This document shows positions 1 through 10,047 of a stretch of 64,000 bases of DNA, one piece after another; positions within the stretch are counted from its first letter, which is position 1, and each line of letters opens with the position of its first letter. The position numbers and the translations under genes were made by a program. The notes beneath the pieces are model-generated. The model did not search any database. It worked only from the letters and a program-made list of their open reading frames with translations, and had not been told where the DNA came from. The DNA is taken from assembly GCA_009829735.1 (NCBI GenBank), contig CM020618.1, forward strand, positions 9,949,119 to 10,013,118, read 5' to 3'. Source of the stretch: Pyropia yezoensis (taxonomy: Eukaryota > Rhodophyta > Bangiophyceae > Bangiales > Bangiaceae).

Positions 1-307
1 GGGCGGCTACATTTTTACGGGCGACGCCGCCCCCGGCGGGGCGGGCGACCGGCTGGCGCGGCAGCTACAGACGGGTGGGGTCGTTCTCAATGACGTATTT
101 CTACAAGCCTTTCACACCGGCGTGCCGTTTGGAGGCACCCGCAGCTCGGGGCGTGGCCGCATTGGTGGCCGGGAGGGGCTCCTTGGCTTTACCACCACCC
201 AAACGATCGTGTTGTGTGCCGCGGGGGGGGCGCCCGACTGGGAGTTTCGGGACTCAAGCGCCAAGCTGGGGATGCTCCGGGAGGTGTTTGGCCGCCCCCG
301 GGCGTGA
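1..307 (+). CDS. Aldehyde dehydrogenase, family 3 type, C-terminal end (partial)
   Basis: The reading frame is open from base 2 to a TGA at 305-307, giving about 101 residues of the C-terminus of an NAD(P)-dependent aldehyde dehydrogenase. Two landmarks of family 3 enzymes are visible: GGVVLNDV (visible residues 25-32), matching the SGGV-NDV segment that follows the catalytic domain, and PFGGTRSSGRGR (about residue 42 on), matching the C-terminal PFGG-G-SGMG motif of the oligomerisation region. The catalytic Cys, the Glu and the Rossmann NAD-binding part lie upstream of the window. A tail of about 45 residues follows the PFGG motif. A T-rich stretch at 340-400 is probably 3' UTR. The family is clear; the substrate and cell compartment cannot be judged. 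Confidence 0.85.
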   Translation, partial: GGYIFTGDAAPGGAGDRLARQLQTGGVVLNDVFLQAFHTGVPFGGTRSSGRGRIGGREGLLGFTTTQTIVLCAAGGAPDWEFRDSSAKLGMLREVFGRPRA

Positions 308-1180
308 GGGTGAAGGAGGGGGTGCGGGCCGGTTCGGGAAGGTCATTTTTCGTTGCTGTTTGTTGCTTTTGTTTGTGCCCTGCCCTTTTGTTTTCGGCGT
401 CACCGTCACCATCGATGAGACGGTGGCAGCGGCAGCTGCCGACACAGTGGGGGTGGCGGCGGCCGCGGTGGGAGGAAGGCCCCTTTGCTGACAGCTGCCG
501 ACAAGGGGGGGTAAGGGGGCGTTGCCGCCGCGGCGCCACGACTGCGCTCCCGACGGCTGCACCCGGCCAGCGGCGCGTCCATCCCCGTGTTGCAACCAAT
601 TGGTACCAAGGCGGACAACGCTCCACCCCGAAGTTCCCCCCCCCCCCCGCCCACCACCGAGCTTTCCTCTTCTCGCCCTGAGCTGGCTCGACCCGCACAG
701 CCACGTCCATCCTTTCCCCCTGCGGCCACCGCCGTGCGCCCTTTGTTTACTTGTTTTTCCGGCCGGCGCCCTTGGCATGGCCACCTGTTCGTATGTAGAG
801 ACTGACGTGGTGAACAGTAGAAGTCCACAGACACAGTCGTTTTCGTTGCTGCCGCCGGGGTCAGCCAACCGTGTCCCCCCTGCCCTCCGCACACCGCTGC
901 CTCCCGCGCCCACCTCATTGCCCCACCCCCCCCCCGCCCTTTCGTCAACTCCCCTCCTCTCTCTCCCTCGCCGTTCCTTCCCACCCGGCACACACTTCCC
1001 TCACCCCCCACAGCCGCTCACACACTTCCCACCGATAATCGCTCTCACTCACCATCAGACGCCCACCAAAAAAAGAAAGACCGTCACCGCCCATAGGATG
1101 AGCAGCCACCCCCCGAGGCGGCACCCTGCAATGGGGCCTCGGAGACTCCATACGAGCCACCCAGCGATGGCTGCCCCCCA

Positions 1181-1206
1181 CCCCCCCCCCCCCCCCCCCC
1201 CCCCCC
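1181..1206. repeat. C26 homopolymer (G26 on the minus strand)
   Basis: Uninterrupted run of 26 C, with a further C-rich run just before it. It is prone to slippage and could form a quadruplex on the G strand. Confidence 0.9.
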
Positions 1207-2335
1207 TCCTGGTGCCTGCTCCGCCCCCCTCACGGTCTTGCACCGACGGGTTCCCGCCCTGCGGGCGTACAGTACACCGGCACGCCCTTCACCCGCGTAT
1301 GTCCCAGCGACCAGTGCCGGCGGCGGCTTCGGCAGTTGGACGCCCGCTGCGCTACGCGCGGCGGCTGCTACTGCGAGTGCGGGTAGAGGTGGAGGGGCGG
1401 CAGGCGGAGAGGGCAATGAGATGGCGCCTACGTGAGCGGCAGCAACAGCCGCTGCCGCGGCGCAGAGTGGGGGAGAAGCTCCTGTTCTGCTCGCAGTCTT
1501 CCTCGTCTGCGCCCCTTGCGTGGGCAACAGTGGGCGGCGGCTCCAGCCGCCGTCGCAGAGTCCCGTGCGCCGAGCATCGCCACAGCTGTTCCCATCCCCC
1601 TGCCTGCCGATTAGCCATCGCCCATCCCCTCTGCACTCATTGTCCGGCCAGCCGCGCCCGCTCTCCTGTCGCCCCCACGGCCCCTCCGCAGCCACCCGAC
1701 CAGGGTGTTGCGACCGCTCTTTTGTGTGGCAACCCGCTCTTCCCACCGCCGCCGCACGAGACGCCGCCATCCGAGGCAAGTGCGCCCAGCGCAGGACGTG
1801 ACCTGTGCCCAACGCCGCCCCCCCTCACCCCCCTTCCCCCTTTCTACGTCTGCGCTCCCCTCAGCGCCACCCCAAACCGGCAATGGGGGCACCTCGACGG
1901 TCCGCCATCAGCCTAGCCTTGCACCAACGCCACGGTTCGGAATGACAGGGAGGCGCCCCCGTGCGGAGTCGACTCCAGACGCGCCGGCGGTGGCTGGCCA
2001 AACCGACGCGCCACGGCCGCCACAGCAGCGTTGAGAGCAACAAGACCCGCCCCACCGGCGGCAATGGTGCTCCTGGCCACCCCATGAAGATTAAGGGACG
2101 CCAGTCGGGGGTGGGCGGCCATGGCCGCCACAGACGGGGCTGACAGGGTAGAGATGTCTTTTCTGTGTAACAACACCCGCAGACGCGGCAGGCTGCCGCC
2201 GTCGTTCAGGTGCCCGCCGCTGTCGCCGCCGCCGCCGCCGCCGCCGCCGCTGCCCGTCGCGGGTCCACCAGCGGGTGGCTGGTCCGGCAGGTGGCCGGTG
2301 CCTCCCAGCGCCGCAGCCAGCACGGAGTCGGTGCC

Positions 2336-2445
2336 GACTGGCCCGCGGGTGAGTGCCGACTGGCCCGCGGGTGAGTGCCGCCTGGCCCGCGGGTGAGTGC
2401 CGACTGGCCCGCGGGTGAGTGCCGACCGGCCCGCGGGTGAGTACC
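2336..2445. repeat. 22-bp minisatellite, five tandem units
   Basis: Five head-to-tail 22-bp units at 2336, 2358, 2380, 2402 and 2424, differing at only a few positions. The unit core is GGCCCGCGGGTGAGTGCC. It contains the palindrome CCCGCGGG, and every copy has GTGAGT or GTGAGTA, a strong match to a 5' splice site, on the plus strand. Confidence 0.92.
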
Positions 2446-3259
2446 ATTGGGACACCGTTGGGGGCGGAGAGGCCGCCGCCATCCCCATCGGCAAGAGGGG
2501 GTGTTTGGTGGTGGCGGGTGGGGGGAGGGGTGCGGGAGCGGGAATGGGCGGCCTTGCGCTCCTCCCCTCCCCTTCCCGCTCCCACCCATTCCCTTTCTTT
2601 TTTTTTTCTTTTTTTTTTTTGTCCGGATCGACCCCCCCCCCCGGCCTTTGCACTCTTCAGGATACGGTACCCCCACACGCTAATTGAGCGGGAGCACCGC
2701 GGATTGCCCCCACGCCCGCGAGGCTGCGCACGTCACCCGACCCCCCCATCCACCCCCCGTGCCGCCGCGTCGCGCGTCGCCGGCGCGGCAGCGGGCGGCG
2801 GCGGGCGGCGGGTGGTCGGGCAGCAGCCACCGTGTCCCCGCACCCCCCCCCCTTTTCCCATCCCCGCCCCCCCGCCATCCCCCTCACGGGCGGGCTGATG
2901 CGCACGACCCCTTCACCGGCGGGGCCCACGCCACGGCAGCGGCCGGCGCAGCCGGCGCGTCGGCCGCCGTGTCAGACGGGCCGGTGGCGTCCGCTTCACA
3001 CTCGAGGGGTGCAAGCTCCCGCTGCTCGCCGTCCCCACGCCGACGGCGTTTTGTAGAGGTAGTCGCCCGAGCCGTCCACGTTCTTCATGCACCGGTGTGA
3101 CGCGTACGCGTCGGAGTTACACAGGAAGACAAAGGAGGCCAGGAAGGGGCGCAGATGCATGGCGCCGCAGCTGTGCTGCTTTCCCGTACCGTCGGAGGGT
3201 GAGATGTGGCTTGCCCGCCGCCATGGGCGCCGCCGCCGCGTGCACGGACGGCCCCGACG

Positions 3260-4460
3260 TCACCGCCTCGACGTCACCGCCTCCGCGGAGGTGTCCCCCC
3301 CCCCCCCCCCCCCCCTGCTTCTCCTGCACCTCCCCCCCCTCCTCCTCCTCCTCCTCTTCCTCCTCCTCCTCCTCCCCCCCGTCCTCCTCGTCCTCCTCCT
3401 CCCCCCTGTTCCTCCTCCTCCTCCTCCTCCCCCCCGTCCTCCTCGTCCTCCTCCTCCCCCCTGTTCCTCCTCCTCCTCCTCCTCCCCCCCGTCCTCCTCC
3501 TCCTCCTCCTCCCCCCCGTCCTCCTCCTCCTCCTCCTCCTCCTCGTCCTCCTCCCTCGCCCCCTCCTCCTCCTCTCTCCTCCTTCTCTTCGCTCCCCTCC
3601 TGGCCTTGCCGGCCTTTATCTCCTTCTCAATTGAGAGCGGCACCATGTCTATGGCCTGCATGCGTTGCTGCAGTGGCTGCGGTGTGTCGTGCCAGTCTGC
3701 TAACAGCCGCCGCGTCATCCGGTACAGCCTATTGTGCTGCGAGGAGCGCGGCAGGGCTCCCGTCTGCTCGTTGTGCGCCTCAACCTCAGCCACTTGCTCG
3801 GAAAGACGCCGCCACCGCGCGGCCTCGCGGGCGCTCAGCGGCACCCCGATGTCCTCGCCATCCGCAGGCGGCCGCAGGCCGTGGGCCTCCAGCCGCGCAG
3901 TCAGTGGCTCTGGCAAGCTCTGCCAGGACCCTACCAGCCGCGTCATCCTCCGATACGCTACAGAGTCTCGCCGGGGGCGCGGCAGGCCGCCCGTCCGCTC
4001 CTGGTGCGCCTCCAGCTCCGCCACATGGGCAAAGTAGCGCCGACGCGCAATCCGGGCGTATTCGCGCTTGTCCCAACTGAACCCAGCGTCGGTCAATCGC
4101 GCACCCATCGCCGAACTCTGCGAGAACGGAAGGCCTTAGCCCTCAGGTACTTGACGTCCACACCGATGGGACGACCGAAACTGCCGTCGCTCCAGTCGTC
4201 CGACGGCACGATGTCGCAGTGCCCGTAGACGCTCTTGTAGCGCAGTATCGCGGCTACCAACGCTGTTGTCTGTAAGAGTTTGTGCTCGTCGTGGGGGAGT
4301 AGCGATCACTACGCTGACTGTTCTGTACAAGTCATCCAACCCTTGCTTCCTTTTCTTTTCTCTTACTCAGTCTTGGGGTGGAAAGCACCTCCACCTCGGT
4401 GAATGCCTCGCTAGCCCAACCCGCCCTTGCCGCCCTCCGCCGTGCCGATGGACGCCTCAT
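3260..4460 (-). CDS. Unrecognised protein with helicase-associated-like repeats and an acidic C-terminal tract; likely frameshifted
   Basis: Probable two-exon minus-strand gene. Exon 2 begins at 4269 after a good acceptor (TCTTACAG). A possible exon 1 (4460-4395) starts at ATG 4460 and ends at a GTGGAG donor, which keeps phase. Exon 2 opens with a segment of the helicase-associated type (ALVAAILRYKSVYGHCDIVP ... LTDAGFSWD), a pattern known from repeat proteins of algae and oomycetes. Two related repeats of about 55 residues follow; both contain EAH-E-TG-LP, YR-MTR, W and PLxxR. A basic patch then leads into a long Glu-rich tract and a Gly/Arg tail. The LTDAGFSWD part lies in a different frame from the segment before it, with the shift near 4098-4110, so this is either a pseudogene or a one-base sequence error. 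The function is unknown. Confidence 0.45.
3331..3580. repeat. TCC/GGA-rich imperfect microsatellite inside a coding exon
   Basis: About 250 bp of nearly pure pyrimidine on the plus strand, built from TCC triplets with CCCCCC and CGT interruptions. Blocks of roughly 40-60 bp are themselves repeated. On the minus strand it encodes Glu runs separated by DGG, then Gly/Arg. Homopurine tracts of this length can form triplex DNA. Confidence 0.9.
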
Positions 4461-4784
4461 CCCTCCGCGATTTCCGCCGACGCTGGGGGCGGAGGAGGGT
4501 GGGGGGGCGGGGAAAGAAGGCGGCAAACGCTCGCGCCGCCGTCCGCCGGCGTCAGTCAGTCCGAGGACCGGCGGCGACCGCGGCACTACTTAGGGGCCGG
4601 CCGGCCGCCGCCAGGAGCCGTATGTGGGGAGGAAGGGGCGTGGCCCACGGGCGCGCGGGGGGGGCGCCAAAACACGGGGCGCGCCAGACGACTCTCTCTT
4701 GCTCCCACCGCGAGACGGGGCCGGGCGTGAACACACGCGGCGCGGCTGGTGACCGGCGGGGTGGCCCCGCGGCCCGGCCGCTAC
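4461..4784. other. Gap between two minus-strand genes
   Basis: 324 bases of GC-rich sequence forming the 3' flank of the FGGY kinase gene and the 5' flank of the repeat-protein gene. I see no gene or clear regulatory site. Confidence 0.4.
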
Positions 4785-6695
4785 CTACCGAAACGCGGCG
4801 AGCCCCTGCGTCATGGCCGCCAGTGCAGGCGCCCCCCCCCCCCATACCCCCGCCAGCGCGTCGTACACGTCGGCGGCCGCCGGGCGAGGCTCGTACGCGG
4901 GCGCGGCGCCCGCGCCTCGGCGCCCCGCCGCGGCCGACGGCGGATCGTCTCCTCGCACCACCGCCTCACCGAGTGCGGCGGCGGCAAGGACGCCCGCACC
5001 GCGGACGCCCACGCCGCCGCCCTCCCCAAGCACAATGCGCGTGCGGAGGGTGTCGGCGAGGAGCTGGCCGAAAAAGGGCGACGCACCACCGCCCACCAGG
5101 TGCAGCGTCGAGGGGGGGGCGCCGCCGCCACCGCCGCCGACACCGGCCGCGGTAGCCACCGGCGACACGGGCGCCGCCCCGCCCGTGGCCGTCCACACCC
5201 CTGCCAGCGCGCGGTAGTTGAGGGCCACCCCCTCGTACACTGCCCGCGCCAGGTCCGCCGCGCCCACTCCCCCGTGGAGGCCCACCCAGCTGCCCGCCGC
5301 AGTGGACGACACGAACGGGCACCGCTCGCCGGCCAGGTGGGGGAGGTACGCCACCCCGCGCGAGCCAACCGGCGCGCTCGCTGCAGCCGCTGCCAGTGCA
5401 GCATACGAGGGGGGGCCGCTACTGCCACCGCCGCCGCCGTCACTGCCATCTGCCCGCAGGCGCAGCACGGAGCGGGCAAACGCCACGTTGGCACCCGCCG
5501 ACGTCATGGACGCGAGCCGCAGCGCCTGGCCGGGGTAGGCGTGCGGAAGCTCAAACGCGGTGGCCGCCGCCGCCGCCGCTGCCGCTGCGGGGGACCCCGA
5601 CGGTGAAGGCGGCGGCGGCAGCTTCGCGGTGGCGGTGGCGGCCGCCACCGGCGCCACCCCCCCAATCCACCCCGACGTGCCAACATAAACGTAGGGCGAG
5701 GCGCCAGCGCCCGCCGTGACGGTCGCGGCGTCCCCTCCCGCGTGGACGACGGGGACGCCCGCCAGAGCCGCGACACCCACCGCAGCCGCCGCGGCAACCG
5801 ACACGTGCCCCGCCACGGCGGGCCCCCCCGCCGGCACACACGGCAGCCGATGCGCCCAGTCGCCGAGGCCCGCCGCCGCCAGCAGCCGCTCGTCGACGGA
5901 CCGGGCTCCCCCACCCCCCGCCGTCAGGCCCGTGGTGCCGAGTGTCGTCGCGTCACAGACGACGGCGCCGCCCGTCAGGCGCCAGACAAGGTAGTCCGCG
6001 GCGCCAAGGCCAACGGTCCCGCGGCCGCCCCAGCCATCCGCGGCAGCGTCCAGCCACGCCAGCTTGGCCAGGATGGAGGTGGCGGGAACGGGGCCGCCCA
6101 GAGCGGCCGTCAGCCGCGCCGCCTCGTTCGCGGCGCGGGTGTCCGAGTAGAGGAGCGCCGCGGCGGGAACCCCGCGCCCTCCCTCGCCGCCCCCCGCCAC
6201 CTCCAACGGCACCAGGTGTTGCATCGCGCCCGTAACGGCAATGCCCACCAGCTCCCCAGCCTCGAGAACGGGCGCCAGCGCCGCTACCGCGGCAGTCAAC
6301 GCCGCCCACCAGTCAGACGGCGCCTGGGTCACTATCCCCCCCGCCCCGCGGGTGGTCGCCAGCGCCGTCGCCGGCGCGGTGGCGGTAGGCAAGAGGGAAG
6401 GGAGCGCCAGCGCTGCGGCCTTGACGCCCGACGTGCCCACATCAATGCAAAATAGAAGCCTCGGTCTGGAGGAAGATTGGAGGGGGGACGATGACGGCCC
6501 CGCCGCCGCCGCTGCGGTCGCTGCCGACGCTGCTGCCAAGGTCAGCCATTGAAGGTGGGAGGGGGGGCGGGGGCACTGCTGGTGGCGGGCGGGCGCCCGC
6601 CGCCGGTGGGAGAGGGGCGGTAGGCCCCGCGCACCATCATTGCCGGTCAGTGGGGAGGGCGGAAGAAAGAGGCCAGTGAAAGTGGGGAGCGCCAT
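4785..6695 (-). CDS. FGGY-family carbohydrate kinase (xylulokinase-like), probably plastid-targeted
   Basis: A single-exon gene of 636 codons from ATG 6695 to TAG 4785. It encodes an ATP-dependent sugar kinase of the FGGY family, closest in pattern to xylulokinases and plastid/cyanobacterial XylB-like proteins. The first 75 or so residues are rich in Ala, Ser, Pro and Arg with few acidic residues, suggesting a transit peptide. The N-terminal FGGY domain starts with the phosphate-binding FCIDVGTSGVKA (about 83-94), and SDTRAANEA lies near residue 190. The C-terminal domain shows GGDAATVTAGAG with GTSGWIGG (about 300-330), YLPHLAGERCPF, the GLHGG and AVYEGVALNYRAL segments, and a Gly-rich LVGGGASP motif. 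FGGY proteins are usually about 500 residues; the excess here is the leader plus Ala/Gly loops. The sugar substrate cannot be read from sequence. Confidence 0.85.
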   Translation of the reverse strand: MALPTFTGLFLPPSPLTGNDGARGLPPLSHRRRAPARHQQCPRPPSHLQWLTLAAASAATAAAAAGPSSSPLQSSSRPRLLFCIDVGTSGVKAAALALPSLLPTATAPATALATTRGAGGIVTQAPSDWWAALTAAVAALAPVLEAGELVGIAVTGAMQHLVPLEVAGGGEGGRGVPAAALLYSDTRAANEAARLTAALGGPVPATSILAKLAWLDAAADGWGGRGTVGLGAADYLVWRLTGGAVVCDATTLGTTGLTAGGGGARSVDERLLAAAGLGDWAHRLPCVPAGGPAVAGHVSVAAAAAVGVAALAGVPVVHAGGDAATVTAGAGASPYVYVGTSGWIGGVAPVAAATATAKLPPPPSPSGSPAAAAAAAAATAFELPHAYPGQALRLASMTSAGANVAFARSVLRLRADGSDGGGGGSSGPPSYAALAAAAASAPVGSRGVAYLPHLAGERCPFVSSTAAGSWVGLHGGVGAADLARAVYEGVALNYRALAGVWTATGGAAPVSPVATAAGVGGGGGGAPPSTLHLVGGGASPFFGQLLADTLRTRIVLGEGGGVGVRGAGVLAAAALGEAVVRGDDPPSAAAGRRGAGAAPAYEPRPAAADVYDALAGVWGGGAPALAAMTQGLAAFR

Positions 6696-6781
6696 GGCGG
6701 GGATGGTGTCGCTGGCGGTGGTTAAGGCCCGTTCGCAGAAGCAGTTCGCGGCACTTCGCAGTTCGCGAGCAGCGCGTCCCC

Positions 6782-7430
6782 GCGCAGCACTGCTTATCGC
6801 CTGTCAAAATTTTCTTGCATTTTTGGGAAATTCTCGAGCAAAAATCTGCATAAAACCTGCATCGACCCCCCCTCAAGGCATCATAGACACCGCTTTCACC
6901 CCCGCTTCTTGCTTTCTGCCTACAACAGCTCGGGCGATTGGTAGTCGCCACCTCCCTAGGTATGACCGGAAGCGCACGGGGCAGGAGAGCACTCTCGTGA
7001 AGCGCAAAGAAGCGACCGACCATCGCTACGCTTGGGAGCAATGTTTATACGAACGCGTTTAAAAACCGCGCAATCTCTCGCACTGGTTAAGCAAAAACCT
7101 GCGCGACGACAGCTTTCGAGGGTCTGCACGGAAAAATCTCTCCGCCTTGCTCAACATCTACAACGTGAATTCTGACCAATGGAACGCTGTGTCCAGCAAA
7201 CAGCAGCGCCACCGCTGTTGTCATTGGTTGACAGAACACCGACAGCGGCCGTCGTGTCGGTCATCCTGGGGGAGATTCTTTGGCCTCAGCCCATCCCCTC
7301 GATCAAAAAAGCAAAATTCTGCTCGAGCCGTTCATTTTCGTGCTCGAGCAGGGCAAGAATTTGCACAACGAAGCAAGAGATCTGGCCAAAATCGGGCTTG
7401 TATCTTGACAGGGGATAAGCAGTGCTGCGC
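6782..7430. mobile_element. Non-autonomous inverted-repeat element (MITE-like), 649 bp
   Basis: The first about 28 bp (6782 on, GCGCAGCACTGCTTATC then CCTGTCAA) recur as the reverse complement at the right end (to 7430) with about two mismatches. No ORF of note lies inside. A third copy of the same end is at 40704, so this is a dispersed family. I cannot settle a target duplication. It lies upstream of the Harbinger transposase but its ends are not shown to belong to that element. Confidence 0.6.
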
Positions 7431-7609
7431 CGGGGCCCATAGCTTCGAAAGGATGCGGGCGCACAACGGCGGGAGAAAATAATTACATATACCACACTAC
7501 CAAAGTATACTAGATTGCCGGCACTATTTAGAAGCCATTGTGAGTGGCACTTGGGTCCTCTGGCGGGAAGGCGAGAGTTGCTTGTCTCCGTCGCGACGGA
7601 GACACGGCG

Positions 7610-8744
7610 ATGTATCCTCGCGTGCGGCAGACTGCCGCTGCGGCACACGTCAGCATCGCAGCTGCCACCATGTATGGTAGGCGTGGATTGTTTTCTTCTC
7701 CCTACCCTGTTGTAAACACACGTATTACTCTTTGATGATGTCCAGACGCGATACGGCGCCAACTTCGCCCGGGCTATGCGGATGCCCGCGGATGCAGTCC
7801 AGCACCTTGTTTCAGCGTTGAGTCCGCGTATTTCGCGTCGTGGACCGTCACCAATGTGTCGGACGGCACTCGCGTTGCGCTACTGGGGCGGCGGCAACTA
7901 CGTTGACATCTGCGCTGTCTTTGGTGTCCACCCTGCTACGCTCTATCGATCGCTTTGGGAGGTGATCGACGCGATCAATGCCACACGTGCCCTGGATTTT
8001 GAATTCAAGCTGAGCAGCAGACCGCGACGCCTGGAATACGCGGGTGGCTTCCCACGTCGTCGCGGGTCGCCGTTTGGAAATGTAATTGGCGCTTTGGACG
8101 GCGTGTCCATACGACAGGAGCAGCCCCTGCCCTCCGACGCTCAATGCGTGGCTGACTACTACTCTCGCAAGGGCTTCTACTCTTTCAATGCTCAAGCCAT
8201 TTGTGACGCGGATCACAAGTTTCGCTGGATGAGCTGCATGAGCCCCGGTGCCACCCACGACTCGACCGCGTTCGCCTGCACGCGACTGAGTCGGATGTTG
8301 ATGGATCCTGACCATGGGCTGACGGCGGCTTTGACTGCCGACGGCCACTGCATCGTGGATGACAAACCATATACTGCTAGCGAGGTATTGGCTGTGCCTT
8401 GGCCAGGCTGTGGGCGTGGGGACCGATGGAAGGGTGGGTACAACTTTTATCTGTCCTCCAGCCGCATCCACATTGAGCAAGCTTTTGGCATGCTTTCCCG
8501 GCGTTGGGGTGTCTTTTGGCGACCGTTGCGAGTTTCATTTCCTAAGAGGCCAAGCGTGATACGCGCATGTTTTCGCTTGCACAGCTTTTGTCGGGACCAC
8601 GCGTCTCCGCGTGATTGTGTGGTTGGACCTTGGGGGAACGGTCATCCTGGGGGTGACGCATCGTTCGCTCCCACACATATGGTTTTTCTGACCAGCGCGG
8701 GCGCAGGCGGGACCGTGAGCGGTCCCATCTGCGGGTTCGAATGA
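7610..8744 (+). pseudogene. PIF/Harbinger-type transposase (DDE_Tnp_4), one frameshift
   Basis: The frame from about 7716 to 8744 holds a DDE nuclease of the PIF/Harbinger class. It has an N-terminal helical part with TRYGANFARAMRM, the motif ALRYWGGGNYVDICAVFGV, the first catalytic Asp in GALDGVSI, the second in SPGATHDSTAF, and the third acidic residue in HIEQAFGMLSRRWGVFWRPL. The true start is probably ATG 7610: its frame (MYPRVRQ... to about 7733) aligns with the N-terminus of the related fragment at 11110. That part is joined to the main frame by a one-base shift near 7720-7733. Transposases of this class cut TIRs and make 3-bp duplications; the TIRs of this copy were not identified. The frameshift makes it probably inactive. 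Confidence 0.75.
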
Positions 8745-8876
8745 CTCGGAGGGTTGAAAGATGGGCTTGGTCCGCCCGGGTGTGCGGCTTATGTTGTGAA
8801 GCACGTGGCCCAGGTGTGAGTGTGCGCTCATGTTTGTTACAAACGAAAGCTACGGCGCCACTCCTGCAAAAAGAGC

Positions 8877-9403
8877 CTACATAAACAAATCTGACTCATC
8901 ATCATCCACCACGCCCTCGCCCGCAGGCAGACCCCCGGTTCTGCCATCCAGAGATGCCGCGCTGCTGCCGTCTGGCTCAGGTACCGCAGCACATGCGGCC
9001 GTTTCTCCAGTGGGGAACAATTCACTTTCCAGCTTACGCTCAACGGCTGCAGTGAAGCGTGGGTCAGCAATCGCTGCACGCAGGTTCTTGAGCGTCTCAG
9101 ACAGGGTGGCCGGTTCACCAAAGCCCGCTTGCTTAGTGATGGCCTCCGTGAGGGCAGCAGATTTCGCGGCTAAGGACGCCATGGCGGAGTCGTCGTCCAA
9201 TCGTCGGCGCTTGCCACGGCTCGTCGCCATCGCGCGAGTCCCTTGCCCAGGAGGTGTGGGCTCGTCCCTCTCAACCCCAGCGCTCCCGATATCTGGGCTC
9301 ACCAACTTCAGCACCACGTCATTTCCCTTGAAGAGGTGGAAGCAATAGTCAAGAAAAGTATCTCCTTTTGAGAATCGTGCCCAGAGGGTCACGACGTTTG
9401 ACT
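8877..9403 (-). CDS. Possible second (Myb/SANT-like accessory) protein of the Harbinger element
   Basis: Convergent with the transposase, as is usual in two-gene Harbinger elements. The frame runs from an acceptor-like CTCTAG at about 9404 to a stop at 8877 (about 175 codons). It carries WARFSKGDTFLDYCFHLF near its start, a basic stretch SRGKRRRLDDD (nuclear-signal-like), and an acidic end VVDDDESDLFM. The region upstream (9420-9490, minus) may hold an earlier exon. No complete Myb domain is readable, so the assignment rests on position and general character. Confidence 0.35.
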
Positions 9404-9871
9404 TGAGCTAGAGAGCTTCTTGCACAGTGGCCAGAATGAAGCCCCAAGCTGAGAGTCCGTGCAGAAGTATACATCGTCAAACAAGGATGGCAGGGCACGT
9501 AGAGACGACAGGTGAGTCAGATGCTGGACAGTTATGATTCCTATCACTCCTCCCCACAATAAACACCATGTGCTCCAATACAGGAGAAGTGGACCATACG
9601 TACATTGGACCACTTCGACTTCCGGATCTCACCAGGGCGGATGTGGGGGTGCGCATTAGGATCGAAACCCCCATCGGCACACTCGGCAGGTCACTTGATG
9701 AGGAGCCATTAAACATCGGGGCGACAACGACAACCCAAACAGCCCCTCGAGAACTCCTGGCATCTTGATGCAGAGGAGACATCACTCCCCGTCGTTTAAC
9801 TGGCCCGACGTGGGGGGTGCCTGCCCAGGGGGTTCGGCAGCGGCCGCCGCCCCAGCGACCACCACCCCCGC
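9404..9871. other. Harbinger flank without a clear gene
   Basis: About 470 bases between the accessory ORF and a 15-bp repeat. It may include upstream exons of the accessory ORF; no boundary can be supported. Confidence 0.3.
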
Positions 9872-9931
9872 TCCTGTGGCCGCCACCCCTACGGCCGCCA
9901 CTCCTGTGGCCGCCTCCCCTGTGGCCGCGGG
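9872..9931. repeat. 15-bp minisatellite, four units
   Basis: Four tandem 15-bp units of consensus YCCTGTGGCCGCCAC (9872, 9887, 9902, 9917). Read on the minus strand they give a pentapeptide repeat of the type GVAAT within an open frame 9782-10327. That frame has no recognisable domain and is interrupted by the MITE at 10048. Confidence 0.8.
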
Positions 9932-10047
9932 GGCCGGGCGTTCAGCGTTGGTCCGAAGCGCCACGCCATTGGAGCAGCAGCGTTCGACGAGGGCCGGCTT
10001 GAAGCCGACGTTAAAAAGGCCGCGTTCGCTCAGCAACGTGCGGAGTA

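Larger units (their letters stand above)
308..3259. other. GC-rich, low-complexity intergenic DNA without a confident gene
   Basis: About 2.9 kb of very GC-rich sequence with long C and G runs. Long open frames exist on both strands, but they translate to Pro/Arg/Gly/Ala-rich compositions typical of chance frames in such DNA. One minus-strand stretch (about 1913-2160) reads like a weak leucine-rich or armadillo-like segment, but it has no clear ends. Named inside this stretch are a C26 run (1181-1206) and a 22-bp minisatellite (2336-2445). A T-rich tract lies at 2592-2623. Confidence 0.5.

Noticed and set aside
522-1916. Open frame of 464 codons on the plus strand
   Set aside because: Pro/Arg/Ser/His-rich composition without any domain; overlapping frames are open on both strands, as expected by chance in GC-rich low-complexity DNA.
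1913-2160. Minus-strand stretch like a leucine-rich repeat (APSVAAMAAHPRLASLNLHG)
   Set aside because: Only one or two repeat-like units, no clear exon ends, and the frame runs into the minisatellite upstream. Kept as a weak hint only.
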